Notes: generated by a model not told the origin, from the sequence alone. Shown: positions 1 to 9,455, counted from the stretch's first letter. The stretch: 33,338 nt of DNA from Companilactobacillus tucceti DSM 20183 (GCF_001434665.1 NZ_AZDG01000025.1:1-33338), one strand, 5' to 3'. Made by a program: numbers and translations.

Positions 1-56
1 ATAATCATCAGATGAATTATTGTATTTCATCTGACAACCATAAAGGGATTATCGCA
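1..56. repeat. Left copy of 56-bp terminal inverted repeat (probable IS end)
   Basis: Bases 1-56 are the exact reverse complement of 33282-33337, and identity stops at base 57. Inside lies a 9-bp hairpin (8-16 with 26-34). Reading outward, both window edges enter the same sequence. This is what an assembly break at one end of a multicopy insertion sequence looks like. No transposase is in the window, so the IS family is not assigned. The repeat supplies the last ten codons and the stop of the ORF at 27-662. Confidence 0.6.
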
Positions 57-662
57 TGTTATAAAATAGATTTTTTCATTTTTTTTCAATTTAGGATAGA
101 AATCATTATTAATATTGTAGATTTTATTAAGATGTCTTAAAGTAACAAAAAAATTACAATTTTTTTTAACTTCTAATAGAATCCTGAGTATGATGAGTGG
201 ATCAATATTTAACAGGAATTCATCATAATGATTTATATTAAATATATTAAGCTTTTCCGATACATCCCAAGGAATTTCGCTATGATCAAGATATTGAGGA
301 TTATCATCTTCCGAATAATTATATTTCTCTTTAATATTAATTTTATAGAGAATTTTAACTAAACTCTCAAAATCAATTTTGTCAATTATAGAATTCGAGT
401 AGGAATTAATGTATTCCTCGTACTTTTTTTTAGTATTTTGGAATGTATATCCAAGCATATTTAGACGTTCTTTTACATCAAATCCGATTTTTGAATAACC
501 CATTTTCATTTCATAATTATTATTATCGTATATATATTTTACTAATTTTTTATCACTTGAGGTAAATAAAGGACAATAATTTTCATCGCTCATATACCCT
601 TTGTTAAAATCTATTTCAAAATTACCTATACTAAAAAAAAGATATGAATTTTCATTTTCCAC
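27..662 (-). pseudogene. HEPN/Toprim-associated N-terminal domain protein, 3' end replaced by terminal repeat
   Basis: This is an AT-rich ORF of about 211 residues. The N-terminal part (SIGNFEID, then a stretch ending in VKERLNMLGYTFQNTKKKYEEY) resembles the N-terminal domain of HEPN/Toprim-associated proteins. Those usually begin with a short strand pattern of the SYxxLxIG type and carry a DRLxxMGFT-like helix. Family members are normally longer and are suspected RNA- or nucleic-acid-targeting defence proteins. Here the last ten residues and the stop lie inside the 56-bp terminal repeat, so the native C-terminus is missing. A GTG at 662 is the likely start, with AAGGTG just upstream. A GTG at 669-671 overlaps the ydcF stop and is an alternative. 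The gene is closely coupled behind ydcF. Family assignment comes from motif memory only and is moderate. Confidence 0.45.
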
Positions 663-667
663 TAAAA

Positions 668-1747
668 TCACCTTATTCCATAACGATGTTCAAACCAAAC
701 AACTAAACAACTACCAATAACAATAAGTCCGATTGCAGCAGCGTGCCAATACTTATTACGCATAAATATTGCAATATATTCACGAATAATGGCATTTGGT
801 AAGAAGAATCTAGCTGTATGAGCTCCGACACCGTCAGCTTTTAATCCTGCCTGTTTAGCAACCATACCGGCTCGGAAAGTATGGTATCCATTGGTAACAA
901 AGATTGTATTAGGATCACTAGTTTGTTCATCGATAATTTTTTTAGAATAAAGCATATTTTGGTAAGTATTCTTAGATTCGGTTTCGGCGATGCCATTTTC
1001 CTTTGGTAAACCTTGTTTCAAAGCATATTCCAACATGGCCGTACCTTCTGGAATAAGCTCATCTCCACCTTGTCCACCTGAAAAAATCATTTTGGCAGCT
1101 TTACCTGTTTTTCTTAATTGTTTGTAATAAAATTTCATCCCTCGATCAATTCTTTGAGCAAGTAACGGAGAGACTTGATTACCATTCAATAGTCCAGCAC
1201 CTAAAACGATAATATAATCTTGATTTAACTTAGGACGATTAAATTGATATAGCACAAGCATGGTCAAATAATTGTAGAACCAAAATATTACATAAAACAA
1301 AATGGCATTAGAAATCATAATAACTAAACTGGACCAATGACTAGGTAGTCGATTATTAATTTCGTTAGTAAAGAATGGTAGGACCAATATGGCTATTCCT
1401 AGAACTAATGTCAGCATGTTTGCTAATGAATGACTTTCACGTTTCCAAACTATTAAGGCATTCCACAATAATAGTAAGGCTTGTAGGGCAAACAAGAAGG
1501 TTATAATTATTAGAAAGATAACAAAGATCCCAACGCTTATTACAATTAATGGATGATTATTTATTCCCAAAATTGTCATGGCTAAAACTGGTAAAAATGT
1601 ATACAAGAACAATGAAAACCAAATTCCATTACTTAAACGTCTTTTGTCTTTATGGTAAGCAACTGCAAAACAAATCCCAAAGAATATTGGTATTATCCAA
1701 GCCCAATAAAGGACCGTTGGAATAGGTACCCAAACTTCCTGATTCAT
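668..1747 (-). CDS. YdcF/DUF218-family membrane protein
   Basis: This 359-residue protein has about five hydrophobic segments in residues 12-165. A DUF218 (YdcF/SanA-like) domain follows at about 176-320, and a last membrane helix at about 338-353. The domain shows the family pattern: YIIVLGAGL at its start, an SPLLAQRIDRG helix, FSGGQGGDE, then ESKNTYQNM and TNGYHTFRAGM. DUF218 proteins are linked to envelope functions, possibly handling a nucleotide or lipid-linked substrate, but the reaction is not established. The long multi-helix N-terminus is the form common in lactobacilli. It lies 15 bp downstream of sbcC on the same strand and its stop overlaps the upstream alternative start of the next ORF, so it probably shares the sbcDC transcript. 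Confidence 0.85.
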   Translation of the reverse strand: MNQEVWVPIPTVLYWAWIIPIFFGICFAVAYHKDKRRLSNGIWFSLFLYTFLPVLAMTILGINNHPLIVISVGIFVIFLIIITFLFALQALLLLWNALIVWKRESHSLANMLTLVLGIAILVLPFFTNEINNRLPSHWSSLVIMISNAILFYVIFWFYNYLTMLVLYQFNRPKLNQDYIIVLGAGLLNGNQVSPLLAQRIDRGMKFYYKQLRKTGKAAKMIFSGGQGGDELIPEGTAMLEYALKQGLPKENGIAETESKNTYQNMLYSKKIIDEQTSDPNTIFVTNGYHTFRAGMVAKQAGLKADGVGAHTARFFLPNAIIREYIAIFMRNKYWHAAAIGLIVIGSCLVVWFEHRYGIR

Positions 1748-1762
1748 AAAATTTCCCCCAAA

Positions 1763-4700
1763 TTATTTAGTAACTATCTTAACTGTACTACGACCGTCAC
1801 CAATTTTTTTAATTAATACTTGTTGTCCAATAGTAGCTTTCATTGTTTCAATATGACTGATAACACCGACCATTCTATTTTCGCCGATAGTCTCTAAGGC
1901 CGACATAGCTTTGCCCAATGTTTCGTCATCTAAAGAGCCAAATCCTTCATCAATAAATAGCGCATCAATTTTAACACCATTAGCTGATGACTGAACGACT
2001 TCACTAAGTGATAGAGCAATTGATAAGGCAGCAATAAAAGTTTCACCACCTGATAAAGTATCAGAAGAGCGCGTCGCACCAGTTTCGTTGTCATAAACAT
2101 TTATATCTAATCCATGGTCAGTTCGTTTATCTGATCCTTGCTCAGCAATTTCAAAGCTGTAGCGATTATTAGATAGTAGATTTATGAATGTATGATTGGC
2201 GTAATCAAGAACTTTTCTTAAATAATTTTGTACGACATATGTTTGAAGCTGTAATTTTTCATCATTGCCATCTTTACCCGTTATAACGTTGTATAACCCG
2301 GTTATTTCGGATAATTTCTTATTAAAATCACTTTGATTATCAGTGATTTTTTTGATTTCTAGGTAAGTCGATTGAAAATTATCATAAGTCAATTTCAATT
2401 GAACGGCTTTATTGACGGCAGCCTTATTGAGCTCTTTTTGATTATTCAAATTTTCTGTTAAATGATCAATATCTGGTATTTTCAAGTCTTTCAATTGTTC
2501 ACTTATCGTCTTGATATCTCTATCCAAAAGTTCTTTTTCTTTATTGTATGAAGAAACTGATTCCTTTAATTGTGAATCAATGTCATCGTTTATTTCTTGG
2601 ATCCAATCTTTTAATTGAACAGAATCATTAGTTTTAGCATCTTTAGAATTAAGACCATCATCTAGAACTGTCTGTAATTCTTTGATATCAGTGATTTGTT
2701 TCTGAATTTGTTCAGTAATATCGGTTGTTTGCGTTTGAATAGAGGATAAAGCCAGCTCACTTGTATGAGCTTGATTTTTAGAATCTTCTAATTGCTCTGT
2801 ATATGTTTTGATGGCTTGTTTTAAAGTTGTTTGTTCAGATGATAATTCTTCACTAGTTTTTTTGTTGTTGGAAACTTGTTTTGATAGTTCTTTTAAATCA
2901 TTCTCAAAAGTAGTTTGTTTAGATTTAGACTCGGCCAAATTTAATTGGATATCAGAAATAGATTTTTCAGTTTCTTTTAGTGAATCTTTTAGATCGGTTA
3001 TTTCTTTATTCAATTTTTCTGCATTTTTAAGGGTGTCATTTACCAAAGTTATTTGTTCGTCAAAAGAGTCCTTAATACTATGTAAGTCATATTCTGTTGG
3101 TAAATATTTTTTGGATGAGTCGTTTAATAGTTCGTTGTATTTATTAGTTAATGTTTTAGTTGTAGATTCTAAGTCAGCCTTTTTGGTAGAAATTTCAAGG
3201 TTATTCTCGTCAAAGCTATTTTGAGTTGATTTCAAAGATTGTTCAGCGGCTGCGTAATTTTTTTGAGAAGTATCAACTGCTTCAATTGATTTCTTTAGTT
3301 CTGCTTCATCTGCTTGCACTGTTTTAACAACATTAGGGTGACTAGTTGAACCGCAGACGACACAAGGTTGTCCTTCTACTAGTTCTTGTTGTAGTTGTGC
3401 GATCATCAAAGATTGTCTAGTTCCAATTTTTTCTTGATAATCTTTTTTAGCTACTTCTAAATTATCTTGTTTGATTTTAAGATCAGAAGTTAGTGTAGTG
3501 TTTTTCGATTGTAAACTGGTTAATTCTGATTTTAAGTTGTTTTTTGTATTATCAATTGGAGACAATGTATCTATAAAGGCACTTTTTTCATCTATCAATG
3601 AATCTTTTTGTTCTTGTAAATCACTTGTATTAACTAATTGCTTTTCTTTTGATTCAATTTCAGTAGTTAATTTAAGTGATATTTGAGTTTGTTCTTTTAG
3701 ATTTGATTCAATAGAAGTTATTTGTGGATTTATAGTTTCTAATTCTTGATGGATTTTTTCAACACGAGTAACCAGTGGTATTAAATTGGCAAGTTCATCA
3801 ATACGCTTATTCTTAAGGTCAATATCTGATTGTTGATTGGTTAATTTGTTAAGGTTAAGGACTGCAAGGTCGTAGTCTTTTTTTGTAGATTCTAATTTTT
3901 TATCAATATTCTTTTTATTTTTTAAACTTTGTTCTTTTTCCGACTTGGTCTTGTTTAAGTCACGTATAGTGTCTTTAAATTGATCAGCCCAATCTAATTC
4001 AGCAATATGTTGTTTTTGTACTTCTATGTTTTCTTTTTTATCAATAATATTTACTTGATATTGTTTCTTTAAGTCCTCTAAATGCTTAAATTTATTTTGA
4101 AGTTCTTTAGCATCTTGTAGCTCTTTATCAACTTTATTTAAATTGTTAGCAATTTTATCAGATTCGGCTTGAGCAGATTCAGCTTGAGCTTTTTTTGTAT
4201 CGACCAACTTTTTCAAAATCACAATTTTTTGATCAGTTGCCTCATGATTTAATTTTTCTAAATCCTCATCGCTCAATTTCATAGAATTGATTTGAGTTTT
4301 TAATTCTGTTTCAAAGTCAGTACTTTGTTGTTTTGCGGCATCGTATTTTTCTTTTAGTTTATGGGTAAATGCGGTAAATATTTGTGTACCAAAAATATTT
4401 TTTAGAATTGATTCTTTATCACTAGTTTTGGCTTTTAAAAATTCAGAAAAATCATTTTGTGGCAGTAGGATAATTTTTCTGAATTGATCGGCATTTAATT
4501 TTAAAATATCAGAAATTTCATTACCAACATCTTTAGGTTTACTAGCAATGCTTTGTGTTTCTGGACCGTCCACTTTATCGACTACCCCTAATGTAGCAGT
4601 AGCTTTTCTTATGGTAAGTCCTTTACTCTTGGTCTTTTTCTCCAACACTTGTTCAGGAGTGCGTTCTACTTTGTATAGATTGTTCCCTTGTTCAAAATAG

Positions 4701-4936
4701 AAAGTAACGCTAGTTTGAGCATTGTTTGGTGCAAACTGACTGCGCATTTCCTTAGCATCACGGTCACTTGTCGTACTTCCAAATAGGGCAAATGTCATAG
4801 CATCAAAAATAGTTGATTTACCGGCACCAGTATCACCACCAATTAAAAATATTGGGGCTTCTTCCAGTCGTCTAAAATCAATAATTGAGTGTTCATGTGG
4901 CCCAAAATAGTTCATCTCTAAATAAACTGGTTTCAA
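1763..4936 (-). CDS. sbcC: Exonuclease SbcCD, ATPase subunit SbcC
   Basis: SbcC is the SMC-like ATPase of the SbcCD nuclease, which opens hairpins and processes double-strand ends. The 1057-residue protein has the full architecture: Walker A GDTGAGKS at 34-41, a very long Lys/Glu/Gln-rich coiled coil, and a zinc-hook CVVC at C525/C528. A second coiled-coil arm follows, then the signature LSGGE at 961-965, Walker B ending D996-E997, and the switch histidine H1028. Length fits the family. The start is TTG at 4934-4936, two bases after the sbcD stop, with GAGGGG as ribosome binding site; no ATG in frame fits better. It is translationally linked to sbcD. Presence of this nuclease matters because long perfect hairpins, its classical substrate, are common in this window. 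Confidence 0.97.
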   Translation of the reverse strand: MKPVYLEMNYFGPHEHSIIDFRRLEEAPIFLIGGDTGAGKSTIFDAMTFALFGSTTSDRDAKEMRSQFAPNNAQTSVTFYFEQGNNLYKVERTPEQVLEKKTKSKGLTIRKATATLGVVDKVDGPETQSIASKPKDVGNEISDILKLNADQFRKIILLPQNDFSEFLKAKTSDKESILKNIFGTQIFTAFTHKLKEKYDAAKQQSTDFETELKTQINSMKLSDEDLEKLNHEATDQKIVILKKLVDTKKAQAESAQAESDKIANNLNKVDKELQDAKELQNKFKHLEDLKKQYQVNIIDKKENIEVQKQHIAELDWADQFKDTIRDLNKTKSEKEQSLKNKKNIDKKLESTKKDYDLAVLNLNKLTNQQSDIDLKNKRIDELANLIPLVTRVEKIHQELETINPQITSIESNLKEQTQISLKLTTEIESKEKQLVNTSDLQEQKDSLIDEKSAFIDTLSPIDNTKNNLKSELTSLQSKNTTLTSDLKIKQDNLEVAKKDYQEKIGTRQSLMIAQLQQELVEGQPCVVCGSTSHPNVVKTVQADEAELKKSIEAVDTSQKNYAAAEQSLKSTQNSFDENNLEISTKKADLESTTKTLTNKYNELLNDSSKKYLPTEYDLHSIKDSFDEQITLVNDTLKNAEKLNKEITDLKDSLKETEKSISDIQLNLAESKSKQTTFENDLKELSKQVSNNKKTSEELSSEQTTLKQAIKTYTEQLEDSKNQAHTSELALSSIQTQTTDITEQIQKQITDIKELQTVLDDGLNSKDAKTNDSVQLKDWIQEINDDIDSQLKESVSSYNKEKELLDRDIKTISEQLKDLKIPDIDHLTENLNNQKELNKAAVNKAVQLKLTYDNFQSTYLEIKKITDNQSDFNKKLSEITGLYNVITGKDGNDEKLQLQTYVVQNYLRKVLDYANHTFINLLSNNRYSFEIAEQGSDKRTDHGLDINVYDNETGATRSSDTLSGGETFIAALSIALSLSEVVQSSANGVKIDALFIDEGFGSLDDETLGKAMSALETIGENRMVGVISHIETMKATIGQQVLIKKIGDGRSTVKIVTK

Positions 4937-4938
4937 AA

Positions 4939-6117
4939 TTATTCCCCTCTCAATTCCACAAAAATATTATCAACAAGTGATTTTTGTTCTTTTGATAACT
5001 CATCCCCAGTAATGGATTCAAAGAATTGATCAACCACTTCTTCATTACTTAGTTTATTGATATTTTTTGATGAATCAGAATCAGTATTCTTCTTTTCGAT
5101 ATTGTCATAGTCTAGTTCAACTACAGTTCCATAAATTTCCTGCAATTGAGCACGTACATTAGTTGAAACATGTTTAGTTCGGTCAAATTGTTTAATAGTG
5201 ATCGCAAACCAATCCTTGTTGACTGGTTGTTTAGAATAGAAATCTGGATCAAGTAATGTTTCCCAAGTCTCATTTAAGACAATCAAGTCAGTTCCAGGAA
5301 GAATCTCTTTAAAGTCATCGTTATTAGGTTTTTTATTAGTATCAACTATATAAAGACCCTTGTTTGATTTTACTTTAGCTTCTTTAACGTTGAATTTTAT
5401 GGGACTGCCGCTGTATCGAATATTTTCACTAGGGGAGGCGAATCTAGTGTGTATATGACCCAGCATAACGTAATCAAACTTATCAAACAAAGAAGTATTT
5501 AATGTTTCTAGTCCACCGACTTTTGAAGTAGTTTCACTAGTCAATTCAATGTCAGTTGCACTTGGTGATATTGCAAAATGGGTAACCAAAATATGCTTTT
5601 TAGCAGGATCGAATTTTTGGTAAATATCCTTTAAAACTAATGACATTGCGTCGCCAATAGTTTTAATATTTTTAACATCCTCTTCAGACATACCCATTTT
5701 TTGATAGTAAACACGAGCGTCCATGGGATCAAAGAAAGGTAATAAAAACAACTGTGCATCTGGAGTTTCCACTGGTGTAAAGGATTCATCTAACAATGTA
5801 TTAATATAAAAATTATTAAATTCCATCCAGTCACGACCGTAATTTAGTCGTTTAGCCCCATCATGGTTTCCAGAAATTGCATAGATAGGAAGTTTATTAT
5901 CAATATTAAGTTCTTTGAACATTTCGTTTAATGTAGTAATTGCGTCTGTACTAGGAATTGCACGGTCGTAAAGATCACCGGCAACTACGATTCCGTCAAC
6001 GTTTTCATCTTTTGCTATTTTTAAAATTTGTTTGAAGGCATATTTTTGTTCATCTAGTAATGAGTATCCATTTAGAGTACGACCAATATGCCAATCAGCA
6101 GTGTGTAGAAGTTTCAT
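4939..6117 (-). CDS. sbcD: Exonuclease SbcCD, nuclease subunit SbcD
   Basis: SbcD is the Mre11-like metallophosphoesterase partner of SbcC. The 392-residue protein shows the expected metal-binding series: D8 and H10 in HTADWHIG, then VAGDLYD, SGNHDG, LVTHFAI and LGHIHTR. I start it at the ATG at 6115-6117, which gives the canonical MKLLHTADWHIG N-terminus and has GGGAGG upstream. A longer reading frame to 6171 would run into the intergenic hairpin element and is not credible. The next gene, sbcC, begins two bases after the stop, so the pair forms an operon. The C-terminal capping region is Asp/Ser/Asn-rich and ordinary for low-GC Firmicutes. Confidence 0.96.
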   Translation of the reverse strand: MKLLHTADWHIGRTLNGYSLLDEQKYAFKQILKIAKDENVDGIVVAGDLYDRAIPSTDAITTLNEMFKELNIDNKLPIYAISGNHDGAKRLNYGRDWMEFNNFYINTLLDESFTPVETPDAQLFLLPFFDPMDARVYYQKMGMSEEDVKNIKTIGDAMSLVLKDIYQKFDPAKKHILVTHFAISPSATDIELTSETTSKVGGLETLNTSLFDKFDYVMLGHIHTRFASPSENIRYSGSPIKFNVKEAKVKSNKGLYIVDTNKKPNNDDFKEILPGTDLIVLNETWETLLDPDFYSKQPVNKDWFAITIKQFDRTKHVSTNVRAQLQEIYGTVVELDYDNIEKKNTDSDSSKNINKLSNEEVVDQFFESITGDELSKEQKSLVDNIFVELRGE

Positions 6118-6154
6118 ATGTGTTCCTCCCAATCTAGTTAATTGTAGCAAAAAA

Positions 6155-6272
6155 AGAGTGCAATGAAACACGGTCAGCTTTCGAGCATTAAGGCAAACAA
6201 CCCCATCAATCCAAGAGGATTAATGGGGTTGTTCGTCTTAAGCGGAAAAAGCTGTGTATCATTGCACATTTA
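6155..6272 (+). repeat. Intergenic hairpin element, type A, copy A1
   Basis: A near-continuous palindrome. The outer stem is GTGCAATGAAACAC (6158-6171) against GTGTATCATTGCAC (6254-6267), 13 of 14 pairs. Conserved blocks CAGCTTTCGAGCATTAA and TTAAGCGGAAAAAGCTG follow inside. The inner stem is 17 bp (6196-6212 with 6217-6233; one C-A opposition, which would be G-U in minus-strand RNA). The 5' edge begins AGAGTG. It lies between sbcD and the fumarate-reductase-like gene, in the orientation opposite to both. Related copies are at 18311 and 21286. Confidence 0.8.
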
Positions 6273-6282
6273 AGCCGCGTAC

Positions 6283-8085
6283 TTAAACAGCAACTTTCTT
6301 TAAAGCATCTTGAACTGCTTCTTTAATAGCAGTGCTAGAAACAGAAGCTCCAGAGACTGCATCAACATTAGTCGAGTTTGCTTCAAATATTTCTTGTGGC
6401 AACATTCTAATTGCTTTAACACCGTAGTCTTCTGATTCGCTTTGTTTTAGAATTTCTACATTTTGAATGTCTGAACCGTCCATCGTAACTCTAACGACGA
6501 TTTCATTACCCATACCAGAATTTGATCTTCCTATATATTGATTAGGTCCAGCGTCGAAATTTTCTTGGCTAGAAGTTTCTATACCTGTATGTTTACTGGC
6601 AGATGAAATGGCATCAACGGAATTTGTTTTTTCTTTAGCAGCATTTTCGCCGGCTATTTTACCAATTATCAGATCTTCAGCGAGATTGCTTCCACCGTTA
6701 TACTTGCGTCCCATCAAACTTCCTAATTCACCAGCAGCGTATAGATGAGGGATTACTTGGTCATCAGTATCGATTACTTCAGCATCGGAATTGTGAACAG
6801 GTCCACCGACGGTATTTAACAATCCTTGCACAAAAGCTAAAGCATAATATGGTCCATTATCAAATCCTGTTAAAGTCTTTGAATCCCTATTAAAGGCAAA
6901 ATCACGTTTCTCTTGGGCAAACTTATTGAAGTCTTCTACTGTTTCTTCTAGTTTATTAATACTTACATGGATTTTATCGGCAAGTTCCTTTAATGTGTCT
7001 GCCTTAATAACTTCTTTTAGAAATTCAGGATAAGGTGAGTTTTTATCGTTGTTTAGTTCATTAAATTTTTTAGAGTCAAAAATTACAAATGGATGCAATT
7101 GAGCATTCGGAACTCTCCATTGTCCGTGATCGTTAATATGTCCATGTCTGTGGATTTCATTTTCATCAAAGTAACGGGTACCATCATCTCCAACAACAAA
7201 TACACTACCACTATGTAGTGCAGGCCAGTCAAATGGTAAAAATTGAGCTCTTTTGCCTTTTGTTGGTTTAGGAGTTAATCCATGGAAAATACCATATGAT
7301 TCGTAATTTGCCATGTTGAATAATTTAGCGCCAACATCTTGAGCCATTTTGACACCAGCACCTTGATTATAGAGTGATCCAATAGGATGAAGACTAGTCT
7401 CTCCTAGGTACGTTTCTACCATTTCGGGATTGTTTTCAAATCCACCAGTTGCTAGAACGATACCGTTATTCACTTTAATATCAAGTAATTGACCATTTTG
7501 TTCAATTTGAACACCAATAATTGTTTTACTATCGTAATCTTGAATCAAATGCTTAGCTGGAGTCTCATATAGAACATCAATTTTGTCGCTTCGGTCAGTA
7601 ACTTGTTTGCGTAAATTCTTCCATAAAGCAGCATCAGCAACACCTTCGTGAACAGTAACAAGTTCGTGAGTATCACAGCCATTTAATTCAGGATATTCGT
7701 GAGCCATAAAATAAAGTGCTTTGGAGACTGGGGAATCTGGATGTTGTCCCATTACAAAAGGTTTGACGTCCAAATACTTTTCTAGATATTCAGGGATCTT
7801 GTATAATCCTTCAACATATTTATTCATCAATTTTTTATCGTAAGAAAGTGGGTAAGCTAACTCTTTGTAATATTCTTTCAAGTCGTCAAGATCGTCACCA
7901 GAAGCGATAACTTGACCTGCGTAACGAGTATTGCCACCCTCATGTCCCTCAGGAGCGGAATCAACTATTAAAACTTTGGCACCATTGTCCGCCGCAAATC
8001 GAGCAGCGGTTGCACCAGCACCACCGAATCCTAAAACAGCTACATCATAAGTTGCATCCCAACCGGTATATCTATTTTTGAACAT
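6283..8085 (-). CDS. Cytosolic fumarate-reductase-like flavoprotein (FAD_binding_2 plus FMN_bind)
   Basis: This 600-residue soluble protein starts with a Rossmann FAD site (YDVAVLGFGGAGATAA). The FAD_binding_2 domain of the fumarate/urocanate/cinnamate reductase superfamily runs to about residue 490. A C-terminal FMN_bind domain carries DAVSGAS at 575-581. That fits the ApbE flavinylation motif DxxS/TGAS/T, with S578 the predicted site of covalent FMN. It has no signal peptide or haem motifs, so it should be a cytosolic NADH-linked enoate reductase; related enzymes reduce fumarate or hydroxycinnamates. The segment GRKYNGGSNLAED differs from the usual fumarate reductase sequence, so the substrate is open. 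The start is ATG 8083-8085 with AAGGAG eight bases upstream; an in-frame GTG at 8094 overlaps that site. It is divergent from an Old Yellow Enzyme gene, a likely partner. Confidence 0.88.
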   Translation of the reverse strand: MFKNRYTGWDATYDVAVLGFGGAGATAARFAADNGAKVLIVDSAPEGHEGGNTRYAGQVIASGDDLDDLKEYYKELAYPLSYDKKLMNKYVEGLYKIPEYLEKYLDVKPFVMGQHPDSPVSKALYFMAHEYPELNGCDTHELVTVHEGVADAALWKNLRKQVTDRSDKIDVLYETPAKHLIQDYDSKTIIGVQIEQNGQLLDIKVNNGIVLATGGFENNPEMVETYLGETSLHPIGSLYNQGAGVKMAQDVGAKLFNMANYESYGIFHGLTPKPTKGKRAQFLPFDWPALHSGSVFVVGDDGTRYFDENEIHRHGHINDHGQWRVPNAQLHPFVIFDSKKFNELNNDKNSPYPEFLKEVIKADTLKELADKIHVSINKLEETVEDFNKFAQEKRDFAFNRDSKTLTGFDNGPYYALAFVQGLLNTVGGPVHNSDAEVIDTDDQVIPHLYAAGELGSLMGRKYNGGSNLAEDLIIGKIAGENAAKEKTNSVDAISSASKHTGIETSSQENFDAGPNQYIGRSNSGMGNEIVVRVTMDGSDIQNVEILKQSESEDYGVKAIRMLPQEIFEANSTNVDAVSGASVSSTAIKEAVQDALKKVAV

Positions 8086-8119
8086 ATTTCTCACTCCTTA
8101 ATTGTATTCATATACATCC

Positions 8120-8202
8120 ATTGTAATTCTATTCAATAGCTATGTGAACGCTTACTAAGAACAAATTAAATGTTTCACAATGCATCTATTTTGGGTTATT
8201 AT
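8120..8202. promoter_or_regulatory. Divergent promoters with candidate CcpA (cre) site
   Basis: Minus-strand promoter for the reductase: TTCACA (8143-8148 on plus as TGTGAA), 17 bp, TACAAT (8120-8125). Plus-strand promoter for the OYE gene: TTCACA (8174-8179), 17 bp, TATTAT (8197-8202). TGTGAACGCTTACT at 8143-8156 matches the cre consensus TGWNANCGNTNWCA at all but the last base and covers the reductase -35 box. Carbon catabolite control is therefore likely for at least the reductase. Confidence 0.6.
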
Positions 8203-8232
8203 GATCATATTAAATAAATTGGAGGGTTATGA

Positions 8233-9420
8233 ATGACAAATTATAAATTTTTGGAACCGTACACTTTTGAGAAAAAAGGAATTACAGTTAAAAATAGAAT
8301 CGTAATACCACCAATGACTGAAATGATGAGCTTTTCAAATGGTGAAGTTACACGAGACGAGCTTAGATATTATAGAATTCATACTGGTGGTGCAGGAATG
8401 TTTATTACTGCTGTTGCCAATGTTAATGATGAGGGTAAAGGATTTGAGGGTGAATTGAGTGCTGCGGATGACAAATTCATTCCTAGTTTGGCAAGTTTAG
8501 CAGATGCAATTCATAAAAATGGTACCAAGGCTATTTTGCAGATTTTTAGTGCCGGACGTATGACGTTTACATCAGTTCTCCGTGGCAAACAACCAGTTAG
8601 TGCTAGTGCTGTCAAAGCTTTACGTAATAATTCTGAGGAACCTAGAGCTTTAACGGAAGAAGAAGTTGAACAAACTATCAAAGACTTTGGCGCAGCAACT
8701 AAACGTGCAATTTTAGCCGGATTTGATGGAGTTGAAATTCACGGTGCTAATACTTATTTGATTCAACAATTCTTCTCACCACACAGTAATCGTCGTGATG
8801 ATAAGTGGGGTGGCAGTCTTGAAAAGAGAATGGCATTTCCATTTGCTGTGATTGATGAAGCACAAAAGGCAATTGATAAATATGCCAAGAAACCATTTAT
8901 TATGGGCTATCGTCTATCACCTGAGGAAGTAGAAAAACCAGGTATTACAATAGAAGATACTTTGGCATTTGTTGATGCGATCAAGAATAAACCAATTGAT
9001 TATTTACATGTTTCAATGGGTGATGTATGGCGTAAATCACTCAATGATTCGTCAATCGATAAACCATTGAATTTAATGATCAAGGAACATTTAGGACAAG
9101 ATATTCCATTGATTGGTGTTGGTGATATTCAATCACCAGCAGACGCTGAAAAGGTTATGGATAATGGTATTGAATTTGCTGCCATTGGTCGTGAAAGTCT
9201 TCGTGAACCAAACTGGGTAGAAAAAGTTGAATCAGGCGACGAAAACGCTATTCGTTATACACTATCATTGTCAGATCATGACGCATTAGGACTTTCAGGA
9301 ACATTCTGGGAATTCTTGTTAGCATCGTTTAGACCAGGACTACAAATTAGTAGTGACAAACAAACAGACCGTTCATTGTTCAATAACGCTTTGGATGGAA
9401 TATTTGCTGGAGCTAAGTAA
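8233..9420 (+). CDS. Old Yellow Enzyme-family NADH:flavin oxidoreductase
   Basis: The 395-residue protein is a TIM-barrel FMN enzyme of the NADH-dependent flavin oxidoreductase / OYE family. Signatures are VKNRIVIPPMTEMM near the N-terminus, the block FDGVEIHGANTYLIQQFF, SPHSNRRDDKWGGS, and the phosphate-binding stretch around GVGDIQSPADAEKVM and FAAIGRESL. It lacks the C-terminal iron-sulfur and NAD domains of 2,4-dienoyl-CoA reductase, so it is the short form. Such enzymes reduce activated alkenes or pass hydride to other flavoproteins. Divergent pairing with the FAD/FMN reductase suggests a joint enoate-reduction role; direct electron transfer between them is inference. Start ATG at 8233 has GGAGGG seven bases upstream. 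A strong terminator follows. Confidence 0.9.
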   Translation: MTNYKFLEPYTFEKKGITVKNRIVIPPMTEMMSFSNGEVTRDELRYYRIHTGGAGMFITAVANVNDEGKGFEGELSAADDKFIPSLASLADAIHKNGTKAILQIFSAGRMTFTSVLRGKQPVSASAVKALRNNSEEPRALTEEEVEQTIKDFGAATKRAILAGFDGVEIHGANTYLIQQFFSPHSNRRDDKWGGSLEKRMAFPFAVIDEAQKAIDKYAKKPFIMGYRLSPEEVEKPGITIEDTLAFVDAIKNKPIDYLHVSMGDVWRKSLNDSSIDKPLNLMIKEHLGQDIPLIGVGDIQSPADAEKVMDNGIEFAAIGRESLREPNWVEKVESGDENAIRYTLSLSDHDALGLSGTFWEFLLASFRPGLQISSDKQTDRSLFNNALDGIFAGAK

Positions 9421-9455
9421 ATTATTTAATGGTTTTATAGAAGTTTGGTAAATAA

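Noticed and set aside
2808-3224. Plus-strand ORF of 138 codons inside sbcC
   Set aside because: It is antisense to the Lys/Gln/Ser-rich coiled-coil region of SbcC; its Ser/Phe/Val-rich composition is a mirror of that, and there is no ribosome site.
6155-6272. Type-A hairpins as plain Rho-independent terminators or a CRISPR array
   Set aside because: They lack a T run after the inner stem, carry conserved internal blocks and an extra outer stem, and are dispersed with no regular spacers.
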